Positions 16,534 through 25,486 of a stretch of DNA of 64,000 nt are shown here, one piece after another; positions within the stretch are counted from its first letter, which is position 1, and every line of letters begins with the position of its first letter. The position numbers and the translations under genes are program-made. The notes below the pieces were generated by a model, which searched no databases, had not been told where the DNA came from, and saw nothing but the letters and a program-made list of their open reading frames with translations. The stretch lies in assembly GCF_028687615.1 (NCBI RefSeq), contig NZ_JAQTZU010000016.1, positions 1-64,000 on the forward strand. Reading direction: 5' to 3'. This DNA is from Methylovulum sp. (GTDB lineage: Bacteria > Pseudomonadota > Gammaproteobacteria > Methylococcales > Methylomonadaceae).

Positions 16534-16867
16534 CACATTTTTTAGTAGCAAATGCACAAAGCCTAATACCCAGTCAGTGTTGAATTGTCGAGTTGACATA
16601 GACGTAGGCCGGAAACAACCGTTCTCGCTTTCGCCCGAACGGTCTTATTCCAGCCTACGCAAATACCCGTCAAAATAAAAATGACTAAGCACTAGTTGTG
16701 CACCTGCATAAAATGCCGCATTAATATGTTGCAATGTTGATAGGGCTATTTCGTTAAATAAGCTGCGACGAAAAAGAAATTAACCTTATAACTCTTTGCA
16801 AATAAAGAAGAAAAAATACTGACTATCCAAATTCGAAATCAGGACAGAATTTGATTGCACTTTGACA
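16534..16867. repeat. Intergenic region with REP-like hairpin at 16603-16660
   Basis: CGTAGGCC...GGCCTACG-type arms (16603-16660) form an imperfect 58-bp hairpin, related in style to the hairpin at 21414-21492. It lies between two convergent genes and may help terminate both. The rest is AT-rich with no gene visible. Confidence 0.6.
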
Positions 16868-19800
16868 TCAAATTTCCTTCACCACCACTTTCGGCATATT
16901 CCGCTTAATCAAAAAATACACCACCGGAATCACCACCAGCGAAAATAAAGTTGACGCGATGATGCCGAAGATAAAACTCCACGCCAGACCGGAAAAAATC
17001 GGGTCCAACACAATCATCATCGAACCCAGCACCGCCGAGGCTGCGGTCAAAAATATCGGGTTTAACCGCGTTGCCCCCGCTTCGACTATCGCATCCGCCA
17101 AGCTAATCAGCGGATTATTGCGGTAAATGTTTTCGATAAAGTCGATCAGGATAATCGAGTTACGCACCACGATGCCGGCGAGGGCGATCATGCCGATCAT
17201 CGCCGTGGCGGTGAAATAAATCGGCGTGGCGTAAGTGCCGACGGGTGAAGAAAACAGGTTGATGAACCAAAAGCCGGGCATGATGCCGATCACGGTCAAG
17301 GGGATGGCGATCATCATAATCAACGGCACACCCAGCGATCCGGTTTGCCCGACTAACAAAACGTAAATCATCACCATTGCCGCACCGAAAGCCAGCCCTA
17401 AATCACGGAACACATCGACAGTGATTTTCCACTCGCCCTCCCCTGCCATTTCGGCTTTGTAGCCGTCCGGCAACGGTTTGTCGTCGAAGGTGCCGAACAA
17501 ATCCAAAATCGCTTCGACGGGACTGCGGCCTGCCATTTCGCCCGTCACATAAGCGACGCGCTGCAAGTTTTTATGGTAAATCGCCCGCTCGCCGTGTTCG
17601 TGGCTGAAACTACCGATTTCACTGAGACGCACCAGTTGCCCGTTGGCAGTTTGCACGGACAAGGCCAGCAAATCGGCTTCGGAAGAACGGGCTGCTCGCG
17701 GCAGTTGCAATTGGATGGTTAAGGGTTGCCGCTCTTCGGGAATGTGCAACACGCCCACCGAACCGCCCGCTATCGCCAGTTGCAAGGTTTGTGCGACTTG
17801 TGCGGTGCTTATGCCCAGTAACGCGGCTTTGTCGTGGTCAACCAGGTAGTGCAATTTGCCGTGTTCGGCTTCGGCAAAATCATCGACATCGACCACACCT
17901 GCGGTTTTTTCGATGTCGCCGCGTACCCGTTTGGCGACGTGGATTAAATCGGCATAACTGGATTCGGGCGGGCCGTAAATTTCCGCGACCAGCGTGGATA
18001 ACACCGGCGGCCCCGGCGGCATTTCGACGATTTTGATGTTCGCGCCGTAGTGCTTGGCTATGCGCTCGATTTCTGGCCTGATGCGTAGGGCGATATTGTG
18101 CGAGGCTTGGTCGCGGTGGCTTTTATCTGCCAACACAATGCGGATGTCGCCGACATTCGCGCCTTGCCGCAGATAGTAATGGCGCACCATGCCGTTGAAA
18201 TCCATTGGCGAGGACAATCCGACATAGCTTTGGTAACTGCTGACTTCGTTGACTGTGGCGAGGTAATGCCCCAGGGCCGCCGCAACTTCGTCGGTGGCTT
18301 CCAAGGAGCTGCCTTTGGGCATGTCGATGATGAGCTGCAATTCGTTTTTGTTATCGAAGGGCAACAGTTTTAACGGCACGATGCGCGTCACCGCCATCAT
18401 CGCCGAGGCGGCGAAGGCGACCATGACGATTAATAAGAATAGCCACGCCTTGGCTTTGCTCGCCAATAAGGGCGCGACAATGGCTTGGTAGATTTTGAAG
18501 CCGCGTGTTTCTTTTAAGTTAAATTCCGCACCATGATCCTTGCCGTAATCACCTTTCAAGAGCTTGAAACTTGCCCACGGCGTGACCGTGAAGGCAATCA
18601 CCAGCGACATCAACATGGCAATCGGCACATTGAACGCCATCGGTGCCATGTATGGCCCCATCATGCCGGTGATGAAAAACATCGGCACGAAGGACATGAT
18701 GACGGCGAAAGTCGCCAAAATGGTCGGCGGGCGGATTTCGTCAACCGCACTCAACAAGGCTTGCAACGGCGGTTCTTTGCGCATTTTGTAGTGGCGGTGA
18801 ATGTTTTCGACATCGACTATCGGGTCATCGACCAGCAAACCTAGCGACAAAATCAGCGCGAACAAGGTGACGCGGTTGATGGTGTAGCCGAACAAATAAT
18901 CGCACAACAGCGTGACGGCAAAAGTCATCGGCACGGCTAACGAAACGATCAACGATTCCTTAAAACCTAAGGACAAGGCCAGCAGCACGATGATAGTCAG
19001 GATGGCTAGCCCTAAGTGCATCACCAATTCATTGACTTTGTGGTCGGCGGTTTCGCCGTAATTGCGGGTGATGGTGATCAACACGTCTTCTGGGATTAAC
19101 GTGCCTTTGAGTTGTCCGGTGACTTTCAAAACGACTTCGGCGACGCTAACGGCGTTGCTGCCTTTGCGTTTGGCGATGGCTATCGTGGTTAATGGGCGTT
19201 CTTCGCCTACGCTGGGTAACTTAGCGACTTCTCCGGCGGTTTGTATATGCGCCACCGCAGGGCCAAAGCCGATGCGGGTGTAGGTGTCGGTGTCCGCGCC
19301 GCCGTCGATGATTTGCGCGACATCACGCAAGGTCAGCAAACGACCGTCCACCACTTTCACCACCGTGCCACCGATTTGCCCGGCGGTTTGGTAATGCGGG
19401 CCGGCTTCGAGGATGATTTCTTTGTTTTGCGCGGTGAGTGTACCAACGGGCAGGTTGACGTTGTTTTTCGCCAAAGCCTGCCTAATGTCCAGCAAAGTGA
19501 TGTTGCCCGCCTGTAATTTCGCAGGATCTGGATAAACGGAGATTCGCCGTGGCGCACTGCCCACCACCCAACTTTTGCCGACATTTTCCACTTCGCGCAG
19601 CCGCTCGACCAACTCATCGGCGACACGGCGCAAATCGGTCGCTTCCATATTGGTTTTTTGCGGCGACAAACTCAACATCAAAATCGGCACATCGTCGATT
19701 TCGACAGGCTTGACCAGCCAATTAGTGACACCCGGTGGGATGATGTCTTGGTTGGCCAACACCTTATCGCGGGTCTTGATCAGGCTGTTTTCCAAATTTT

Positions 19801-20125
19801 CGCCAACCAGATAGCGCACAGTAACAACGGCTTCACCCGGACGCGAAGCGGAATAGACGTATTCCACACCTTGGATTTGCCGCAGCAAGGTTTCCAGCGG
19901 CGTGGTGACTTGCTTCTCGACTTCCTCGGCAGATGCGCCAGGCACTTGCACGAACACATCCATGACGGGGACGATGATTTGCGGGTCTTCCTCGCGTGAA
20001 GTCAAAAATAAGGCCGCCGCCCCTGCCAGCAAGGAAATAATCAGGAACAGCAGGGATAAATGCGAGGTGGTGAACAGGCGGACGATTTTGACGGTTAGGC
20101 TGTCTTTTTTAACTTCCATGCTCAT
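16868..20125 (-). CDS. RND efflux pump, inner-membrane permease
   Basis: A 1085-residue RND transporter with twelve predicted membrane helices and two large periplasmic loops. The proton-relay region of TM4 reads LLVDDPIVDVENIHRHY, with the paired Asp typical of the hydrophobe/amphiphile efflux group. The N-terminus carries REEDPQIIVPVMDVFVQVPG, followed by SAEEVEKQVTTPLE, common to HAE1-type pumps. It is the third gene of a leftward TolC-adaptor-RND operon. Substrate specificity cannot be read from sequence. The gap of about 170 bp before it contains a palindromic repeat. Confidence 0.9.
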   Translation of the reverse strand: MSMEVKKDSLTVKIVRLFTTSHLSLLFLIISLLAGAAALFLTSREEDPQIIVPVMDVFVQVPGASAEEVEKQVTTPLETLLRQIQGVEYVYSASRPGEAVVTVRYLVGENLENSLIKTRDKVLANQDIIPPGVTNWLVKPVEIDDVPILMLSLSPQKTNMEATDLRRVADELVERLREVENVGKSWVVGSAPRRISVYPDPAKLQAGNITLLDIRQALAKNNVNLPVGTLTAQNKEIILEAGPHYQTAGQIGGTVVKVVDGRLLTLRDVAQIIDGGADTDTYTRIGFGPAVAHIQTAGEVAKLPSVGEERPLTTIAIAKRKGSNAVSVAEVVLKVTGQLKGTLIPEDVLITITRNYGETADHKVNELVMHLGLAILTIIVLLALSLGFKESLIVSLAVPMTFAVTLLCDYLFGYTINRVTLFALILSLGLLVDDPIVDVENIHRHYKMRKEPPLQALLSAVDEIRPPTILATFAVIMSFVPMFFITGMMGPYMAPMAFNVPIAMLMSLVIAFTVTPWASFKLLKGDYGKDHGAEFNLKETRGFKIYQAIVAPLLASKAKAWLFLLIVMVAFAASAMMAVTRIVPLKLLPFDNKNELQLIIDMPKGSSLEATDEVAAALGHYLATVNEVSSYQSYVGLSSPMDFNGMVRHYYLRQGANVGDIRIVLADKSHRDQASHNIALRIRPEIERIAKHYGANIKIVEMPPGPPVLSTLVAEIYGPPESSYADLIHVAKRVRGDIEKTAGVVDVDDFAEAEHGKLHYLVDHDKAALLGISTAQVAQTLQLAIAGGSVGVLHIPEERQPLTIQLQLPRAARSSEADLLALSVQTANGQLVRLSEIGSFSHEHGERAIYHKNLQRVAYVTGEMAGRSPVEAILDLFGTFDDKPLPDGYKAEMAGEGEWKITVDVFRDLGLAFGAAMVMIYVLLVGQTGSLGVPLIMMIAIPLTVIGIMPGFWFINLFSSPVGTYATPIYFTATAMIGMIALAGIVVRNSIILIDFIENIYRNNPLISLADAIVEAGATRLNPIFLTAASAVLGSMMIVLDPIFSGLAWSFIFGIIASTLFSLVVIPVVYFLIKRNMPKVVVKEI

Positions 20126-20162
20126 GGCTGTAGTTCCAGAGGCATTAGCACAAGAATCATTG

Positions 20163-20262
20163 CGTCATCTCGGCATGGATTGCCGAGATCCAGAAGCCAC
20201 GGACGGCAACTCGCAAACACATCCCTGTGTTCTGGATTCCGGCAATCCATGCCGGAATGACG
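20163..20262. repeat. 100-bp palindromic repeat in the RND operon gap
   Basis: CGTCATCTCGGCATGGATTG...TTCTGGATTCCGGCAATCC with complementary ends (TCATTCCGGCATGGATTGCC type) forms a long hairpin between the adaptor and permease genes. This is a widespread proteobacterial intergenic repeat. Confidence 0.75.
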
Positions 20263-20297
20263 ACTTATAGAATTCATTATATTGAACTTATTGAAAC

Positions 20298-21395
20298 TCA
20301 TGGCTGCAATCCACCATTCAGCAAAATCGTTTCACCTTCATGCAAACCGGACAACACTTCAACTTGTTCACCGTACACTTTGCCCGTGCGGATGTGGCGG
20401 GTATGCCATTGTTTGCCGTCCACGACCTTAACCGCTTGCAATTGCCCATAATGCAGCACGGCGGTGGCTGGGATCAGCAACGCGGTTTGTTCGGCTTGGC
20501 AAGCCAATTCCAGCCAACCGAATTGCCCGTGTTGTAAACCTTGGGTACGCGGCAAACTGATTTTGATGGCTTGGCTGCGGGTTTGCGGGTCAGTTTCCGG
20601 CGCGATTTCGTCCACTTTTCCGGTTACCGTTTGGTGCAAAGCGTCGATGCGTACCGTCACTGCCATGCCTAATTGGATGGTTTCGGCACAATGGCTAGCA
20701 ATCGCCGCCTCCAAGCGTAAATCATCAGGTTTCAGCAAAGTGACTATCGCTTGGTTAGGCAAGCCCATATCCCCCGATTCTTGTAAGCGTTCACCGATGA
20801 TGCCATCAAACGGCGCGTACAGGACATTTTCGCCCAACAGCACTTGGCTTTGTTGCGCGGTGCTGGCGGCTTGGTCCGCCATCGCCCGTGCCGCTTTGGC
20901 TTGCGCCAGTACGGCATCGTAATTTTGTCGGGTTGCGGCTTGTTTTTGGTATAAATCAATGATGCGCTTTGCTTCCGCTTGCGCTTGGGCAGCTTGCGCC
21001 CCAGCGGCGGCCTGCGCGGCTTGCGCGGCGTTGCTGGCGGCGCGTAAATCGCGGTCATCCAACCTTGCCAACACCTCGCCTTTTTTCACCCGTTCGCCGG
21101 GATGCACCAGAATTTCAACAATGCGGGCGTTTAGTTTCGGCGCGATTTTGATAGCAATCCGCGAACGCACCGTGCCTTGCCACGCTAAAGCATTGGCGGC
21201 AGCTTGGCGGCTGACGGTTATTGTGTTGGCATCGGCAGGCAATGTTTGCGCGGTGTTTGCCGTGGCGCCAGATTCTATTTTGTCACCGCCACCGAGAAAG
21301 CCTAGTGCGAACAAAATCACCAGTAGCAAGCCAGAAATGGCAGCCGTGGGGATCAGCCATTTTGGCGGGTTGAACGATAGAGATTGGTCAATCAT
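20298..21395 (-). CDS. RND periplasmic adaptor (membrane fusion protein)
   Basis: A 365-residue adaptor with one N-terminal membrane anchor (WLIPTAAISGLLLVILFALG), a barrel/lipoyl half-motif (IVEILVHPGERVKKGEVLARLDD), an Ala/Gln-rich coiled coil (AAQAAAGAQAAQAQAEAKRI), the second lipoyl half (LYAPFDGIIGERLQESGDM) and a C-terminal beta domain. It bridges the RND permease and the TolC-like channel encoded on either side. The coiled coil is short. Confidence 0.9.
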   Translation of the reverse strand: MIDQSLSFNPPKWLIPTAAISGLLLVILFALGFLGGGDKIESGATANTAQTLPADANTITVSRQAAANALAWQGTVRSRIAIKIAPKLNARIVEILVHPGERVKKGEVLARLDDRDLRAASNAAQAAQAAAGAQAAQAQAEAKRIIDLYQKQAATRQNYDAVLAQAKAARAMADQAASTAQQSQVLLGENVLYAPFDGIIGERLQESGDMGLPNQAIVTLLKPDDLRLEAAIASHCAETIQLGMAVTVRIDALHQTVTGKVDEIAPETDPQTRSQAIKISLPRTQGLQHGQFGWLELACQAEQTALLIPATAVLHYGQLQAVKVVDGKQWHTRHIRTGKVYGEQVEVLSGLHEGETILLNGGLQP

Positions 21396-21413
21396 GGATA
21401 AATCCTATTAAGC

Positions 21414-21492
21414 GTAGGTCGGGTTAGCGAAAGCGTAACCCGACATTTTATTTGCAATTTTGTCGGGTTACGCTATCGCTAACCCGACCTAC
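21414..21492. repeat. REP-like hairpin between outer-membrane factor and adaptor genes
   Basis: Two 32-bp arms (21414-21445 and 21461-21492, one mismatch) start GTAGGTCGGGTTAGCG and end CTAACCCGACCTAC around a 15-bp loop. The element fills most of the 109-bp gap and could stabilise or attenuate the operon mRNA. Confidence 0.85.
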
Positions 21493-21504
21493 AAATGCTG
21501 TGGT

Positions 21505-22821
21505 TTAAAACCCGCCTGTCGCCTGTTTCAGTTCCGCTTCGGCACGCAAGGCATCAAACCGTGCCGAGATTTGCCGCGTGTGCGCCTTATCCCGCGCCAC
21601 TTCGGCTTCGATATAACGGGTCACCGTCACCACGCCCGCTTGGCGTTGTTCATTGACCAAACGCAAGGCTTCTTCGGCGGCTTGTACGGACACCGCCGCC
21701 ACGTCGGCGCGGTTCAAGGCTTCCTGCAAACGCAATTGCGCGGATTTCACGGCGTTTTCTATCTGCAAACGCTGTTGGCGCAGGGCTTCTTGCGCGGCGG
21801 TGAGTTCGTGTCCGGCTTTTTTGACTTTGGCCTGGGTGGCGAAACCGTTGAACACATCCACCTCGACTTGTACGCCGACGCTGACATTATCGCGGTCGGT
21901 ATCAAAATCGGGGCTGCGGTTGTTGAAGCCGTAGCTGGCGTAGGCATCGGCGCGGGGCAAATAGGCGCCTTGGGCGGCGGCAAGTTGTTGTTCGGCGATG
22001 GCGACGCGCTTGGCGGCGGCTTGCAGTTCAGGGTGTTGCGCCAAGGCTTGGGTCAATAAGGCATCAAACTTGAGCGGATTTTTCGGTAAGGCTTGCGCCA
22101 AAGTTTCCTTGATCACCAACGGTTCACTAACCGACAGCCCCAACAAAGTTTTCAGCATCGTGTTCGCCATCTCGACCGCATTAGCCGCTTGAATTTGCGC
22201 TTCTTTGGCTTCGGCGAGCTGCACTTGCAAAGACAGCACATCCGATTTCAGCACCGTGCCGGCAGCAAAACGTGTTTGTGATTGCGTCAATTCACTTTGC
22301 ACGGCGGCAACCGAGCTTTCGCTGACTTGCTGGGCATCGACCGCCGTTATGTGCGCGTAATACGCGGCGGTGATGTGGCTGACCAAGCGATTTTTTACCG
22401 CCGCTTGATCCAATTCCGATGCCGCCACGCCCAATTCGGCCGCTTGCGCCTGATGGCTGTCCTGACCGCCTCTATATAAGGAATAAGTCGCGGAAATTTG
22501 CTCGCGGAAATTGTCCACACCGCCCGGATGGTTGAAATCCGTACCGGCAAAATCCAAGCGACGTTGGGCGATAATCATCGCAAACGCTTCCGCCGGATTA
22601 TTGCTGTGTTGGTAAGCGATACCCGCTTTGATTTGCGGATAATAATTCGCCATCGCCAAATCCAGTTGGTCTTGCGCTTGGTCGATACGCGCCTGCATGA
22701 TGCTTAGCTCAGGATTGTTCGCCAGCGCGTAGTCTATCGCCTGCGGCAAGGTAAGCGGCGGGGCGGCGTGGGCGGTGAGGCTGAATACGCAACTAATTAG
22801 CAATAGTTTCAATGGGTTCAT
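21505..22821 (-). CDS. TolC-family outer-membrane channel protein
   Basis: A 438-residue outer-membrane efflux protein with signal peptide MNPLKLLLISCVFSLTAHA. It shows two repeats of the OEP helical-hairpin domain: ALANNPELSIMQARIDQAQ at the first and ALAQHPELQAAAKRVAIAEQ at the second, each followed by long amphipathic helices (LRLQEALNRADVAAVSVQAA). It is the first gene of the operon and supplies the exit duct of the tripartite pump. The order TolC-adaptor-permease is common for HAE1-type systems. Confidence 0.9.
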   Translation of the reverse strand: MNPLKLLLISCVFSLTAHAAPPLTLPQAIDYALANNPELSIMQARIDQAQDQLDLAMANYYPQIKAGIAYQHSNNPAEAFAMIIAQRRLDFAGTDFNHPGGVDNFREQISATYSLYRGGQDSHQAQAAELGVAASELDQAAVKNRLVSHITAAYYAHITAVDAQQVSESSVAAVQSELTQSQTRFAAGTVLKSDVLSLQVQLAEAKEAQIQAANAVEMANTMLKTLLGLSVSEPLVIKETLAQALPKNPLKFDALLTQALAQHPELQAAAKRVAIAEQQLAAAQGAYLPRADAYASYGFNNRSPDFDTDRDNVSVGVQVEVDVFNGFATQAKVKKAGHELTAAQEALRQQRLQIENAVKSAQLRLQEALNRADVAAVSVQAAEEALRLVNEQRQAGVVTVTRYIEAEVARDKAHTRQISARFDALRAEAELKQATGGF

Positions 22822-22823
22822 AG

Positions 22824-22909
22824 TGTAGGGTACGCTGTGCGTACCATTTCCAAATCACGGTTTCAAAAAGGTATGCGTTTATGCCCCAGAGGGGGCTGCG
22901 TACCCTACA
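22824..22909. repeat. Intergenic palindrome TGTAGGGTACGC
   Basis: TGTAGGGTACGC (22824-22835) and its complement (22898-22909) bracket an 86-bp block between the efflux operon start and the vapC-like gene. It is similar in style to other GTAGGG-type intergenic repeats and may carry or lie beside the efflux promoter. Confidence 0.65.
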
Positions 22910-22912
22910 TTT

Positions 22913-23341
22913 TTAAGTTGCCAGATAATCTTGCAACAATACTATCTTGCCAATATCCACGGCTTTCCGGTAATAAGCCGCATCGGCGGTAATCAGCACG
23001 ACATCTGAGGTTTCCAAAGCAGCGGCGTGGTAGAGCGTGTCGAACAAATGATGTTTAAGCTCACGGCTTAAACGCATCGCCGTTTGATAAACCGCCGCGC
23101 TATCCACCACTGATATTTCCAAGTGTTGGACTGCGGTAAATAATCGCGCCGCATGGTCTGGTGCAAGCCTGACGACCACGCCCATCAGTTCCGCCAGAAA
23201 ATGCGGCGGTTGCAGCAAGCGCACATCCTGACGGCTGACCGCTTGCAATAACTGCAAGGCTTTATCGACATCCGCCTCTTCAGGTTGTTGCGGCAACAGC
23301 CATTTCACCGCGACGCTGGCATCAACCACGACAAACTTCAT
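22913..23341 (-). CDS. PIN-domain ribonuclease toxin (VapC-like)
   Basis: A 142-residue PIN protein with the expected acidic residues: Asp7 (VVDASVAVKWLL), Glu51 (FLAELM), Asp101 (LFDTLYHAAA) and Asp120 (ITADAAYY). VapC toxins cleave tRNA or rRNA with Mg2+. It overlaps the antitoxin gene by 4 bp (ATGA), the usual coupling. Confidence 0.85.
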   Translation of the reverse strand: MKFVVVDASVAVKWLLPQQPEEADVDKALQLLQAVSRQDVRLLQPPHFLAELMGVVVRLAPDHAARLFTAVQHLEISVVDSAAVYQTAMRLSRELKHHLFDTLYHAAALETSDVVLITADAAYYRKAVDIGKIVLLQDYLAT

Positions 23342-23574
23342 GCTTGCCGCAATTCGTCACGCGCCGCTTGCACGGCTGCTTCGGTGACGGCAGGAATTTG
23401 CCCGCGCAAGGCCAACAAATCGGCAATCGCTTGTTGGTGCTGTTGCTTACGCACGGCGCGTTCGACTGCTTCACGCATGAGTTCGGCGATTATTGCGCTT
23501 TTGTTTTGCCCTTGGTACGCGGCGTTGAACGCGGCCTTAACTTCATCGGGGACACTGAAATTGACGGTTGCCAT
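23338..23574 (-). CDS. Antitoxin partner of the PIN toxin
   Basis: A 78-residue protein starting MATVNFSVPDEVKAAFNAAY, a ribbon-helix-helix-like N-terminus, with a helical C-terminal part (LRGQIPAVTEAAVQAARDE) expected to cover the toxin. The start at 23574 is chosen for its CAGGAG site; longer reading upstream lacks one. It should bind its own promoter and neutralise the downstream toxin. Confidence 0.8.
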   Translation of the reverse strand: MATVNFSVPDEVKAAFNAAYQGQNKSAIIAELMREAVERAVRKQQHQQAIADLLALRGQIPAVTEAAVQAARDELRQA

Positions 23575-23694
23575 GATTTGCTCCTGGGTTGTTGAAAATT
23601 TCAACAAATTATCGGGGCAGACGCTAGGCAATGCAATGTTTATGAACCCGTAAAATCCCGTATTTCGCTATCGCTGCATACGGCTACCTCTGGG

Positions 23695-24966
23695 CTACTT
23701 TTTCAAACGCATAATGCCCATCAATTTCAACGGCAAACGCTCATAAAACGGCTCGCTCAAGCCTTTGCGGACTTTGCGCATGAAATATTTTTCATAGCCG
23801 ATTTTTGCCCAATGCACCCAACGCCCGCGTGATGCCCATTGCACATTGCGCGGCGGGATTTGCGGCATGGCGAGGAACGCGATGCCGGAATCGCCAAAAT
23901 CCGCCAAACACAGCGCGTTCCAGGTGCCCTTGTGGCTAGGCTCTTTGCCGTCCAATTCATCACGGATATTGTGCGCGGTGGCGGTGACCATCGACTCGAT
24001 CATGTAACCCGTTTTGGGCACACCGGTTGGTACGGGCGTGGGTTTTTGCGGTGCGATGGCGATGCACACGCCGACGGAATAAATGTTTTTGTAAGTTGGG
24101 TTGCGTTGATGTTCATCGACCAGCACAAAACCGCGCGGGTTAGTCAGTTTTTCAATGCCGAACAGCGCGTCCACGCCTTTGAACGCTGGCAACATCATGC
24201 TGTGTTTGAACGGCAATTCGTGTTGCTTTTTCACCGCGCCGTTTTCATCGACTTCGGTCACATACATCATGCCATCTTCCACGCGGTCCACTTTGGCGTT
24301 GCAAATCCAGTCGATGTGCTTGTTGCGCATTTCGCTTTCCAACATGCCTTTGGTGTCGCCCACGCCATCCAAACCCAAATGCCCGATGTACGGCTCGGAA
24401 GTGACATAAGTGATTTTTACTTTGTCGCGGATTTTATGTTGGCGCAGGTCGGTTTCGGCGGTGAACAAGTATTCATAAGCAGGGCCAAAGCACGACGCGC
24501 CTTGCACGGCCCCGATGATGATAGGGCCAGGATTTTCGGTGAAGGCTTCCCAACGCTCACCCGCAGGGCCGGCGTGGTCAACATGGCAGACTGATTCGGT
24601 ATGTCCGTTGGGACCTAAGCCTGGAATTTCGTCAAACGCCAGTTTCGGACCGGTGGCGATGACCAGATAATCGTAGGCTACGGTGCTGCCATCAGCCAAT
24701 TCGACTTGGTTTTGTTCCGGTTGGAAGCGGGCGACTTTTTGCTGGATGAAGGTGATTTTTTTCTTTTTGAACACGGGTTCCAACGGCACTTTAATGTCTT
24801 CGGGTTTGCGCCAGTTGACGCCCACCCACGGATTGGACGGCACGAAATGGAAAGTCGGCGTGTCGGCGATGACGACCACTTCGTCTTCTTTACGCGCCAA
24901 GTCTTTCATTTCAAATGCCATTGGAATGCCGCCGATGCCGGCTCCTACGATTACGATTTTAGCCAT
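23695..24966 (-). CDS. Sulfide:quinone oxidoreductase-like flavoprotein
   Basis: A 423-residue FAD enzyme of the NADH dehydrogenase-II/SQR superfamily. It has the dinucleotide motif VIVGAGIGGIPMAFEM, the second ATGPKLAFDEIPG strand, and three cysteines placed as in bacterial SQR: Cys127 (ESVCHVD), Cys159 (GASCFGPAYE) and Cys353 (ALCLADFG). SQR oxidises sulfide to polysulfide and reduces quinone at the membrane; the C-terminal amphipathic helices (KIGYEKYFMRKVRKGL) fit membrane attachment. It lies downstream of the cydB-cydX genes in the same direction. A flavocytochrome c sulfide dehydrogenase-like role is less likely. Confidence 0.85.
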   Translation of the reverse strand: MAKIVIVGAGIGGIPMAFEMKDLARKEDEVVVIADTPTFHFVPSNPWVGVNWRKPEDIKVPLEPVFKKKKITFIQQKVARFQPEQNQVELADGSTVAYDYLVIATGPKLAFDEIPGLGPNGHTESVCHVDHAGPAGERWEAFTENPGPIIIGAVQGASCFGPAYEYLFTAETDLRQHKIRDKVKITYVTSEPYIGHLGLDGVGDTKGMLESEMRNKHIDWICNAKVDRVEDGMMYVTEVDENGAVKKQHELPFKHSMMLPAFKGVDALFGIEKLTNPRGFVLVDEHQRNPTYKNIYSVGVCIAIAPQKPTPVPTGVPKTGYMIESMVTATAHNIRDELDGKEPSHKGTWNALCLADFGDSGIAFLAMPQIPPRNVQWASRGRWVHWAKIGYEKYFMRKVRKGLSEPFYERLPLKLMGIMRLKK

Positions 24967-25001
24967 GATGTTTCCTCTCTGTGTTTTTTTTAGTTATTTA
25001 A

Positions 25002-25114
25002 GTCCACGAAAAACACGAAACACACGAAAAATTTAGGTCGGTAATCTTTAGTTGACACGCTGACAAGCCAACAGGCTACTGTTTTATTTCGTGTTTTTCG
25101 TGCATTTCGTGGAC
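25002..25114. repeat. Inverted GTCCACGAAA...TTTCGTGGAC repeat
   Basis: GTCCACGAAAAACACGAAAC on the left is matched by GTGTTTTTCGTGCATTTCGT then GGAC on the right across about 113 bp, giving a hairpin between DUF2892 and the SQR gene. Single copies of the same motif occur at 53571-53590 and 56180-56199. Confidence 0.7.
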
Positions 25115-25121
25115 AATTGCT

Positions 25122-25334
25122 TTATTGGCAAATTGATTTCACACCCAGTTTTTTCAGGATCATTTCTAGCGGACAGAATTGGGTGAAACCGCTTTGGAGC
25201 AAATTAAAACCGACAAAGGCGGTGAACCACAGCCAGTTTTGATGGTGGAACAACGGGCTGCCTTCCACGCCCAAGCTTAAGGACAGCAGGATAAAAGTCC
25301 CTGCAACAATGCGGACAATGCGTTCAGTGGTCAT
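25122..25334 (-). CDS. DUF2892 inner-membrane protein
   Basis: A 70-residue protein with two membrane segments (IVRIVAGTFILLSLSLGVEG and LWFTAFVGFNLLQSGF) and the family tail FCPLEMILKKLGVK. It is the membrane half found in YgaP-like proteins, here without a rhodanese domain. Start at 25334 (GGGAG upstream). It overlaps the end of the cydX-like gene by 11 bp. The link between a YgaP-type membrane domain, SQR and bd oxidase suggests a sulfur-related role. Confidence 0.8.
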   Translation of the reverse strand: MTTERIVRIVAGTFILLSLSLGVEGSPLFHHQNWLWFTAFVGFNLLQSGFTQFCPLEMILKKLGVKSICQ

Positions 25335-25476
25335 GTTTTTTGCTCCCAGATAACGTGCCACAGGATGGGGCTATGCCGTGGGTGTCGATGTCGCACACCG
25401 ATTCCAGCCACATCGCGTTGATAATGGCGAAAGCCGCCGCAAAGCCTACGCCGAGTATCCAAGTGAAATACCACAT
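25324..25476 (-). CDS. cydX: CydX-like small subunit of cytochrome bd oxidase
   Basis: A 50-residue protein starting MWYFTWILGVGFAAAFAIIN followed by AMWLE, the standard CydX/YbgT signature of one membrane helix and a WxE end. The GGAGACGATC site precedes the ATG. CydX stabilises the haems of CydAB. It starts 11 bp after the cydB stop. The C-terminal tail (CDIDTHGIAPSCGTLSG) is longer than usual and overlaps the next gene. Confidence 0.9.
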   Translation of the reverse strand: MWYFTWILGVGFAAAFAIINAMWLESVCDIDTHGIAPSCGTLSGSKKHDH

Positions 25477-25486
25477 GATCGTCTCC

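Noticed and set aside
23839..24594. Long plus-strand reading frame opposite the SQR-like gene
   Set aside because: It is a shadow of the SQR gene: its sequence has no family motifs and is rich in His, Phe and Asp as expected from an antisense frame.
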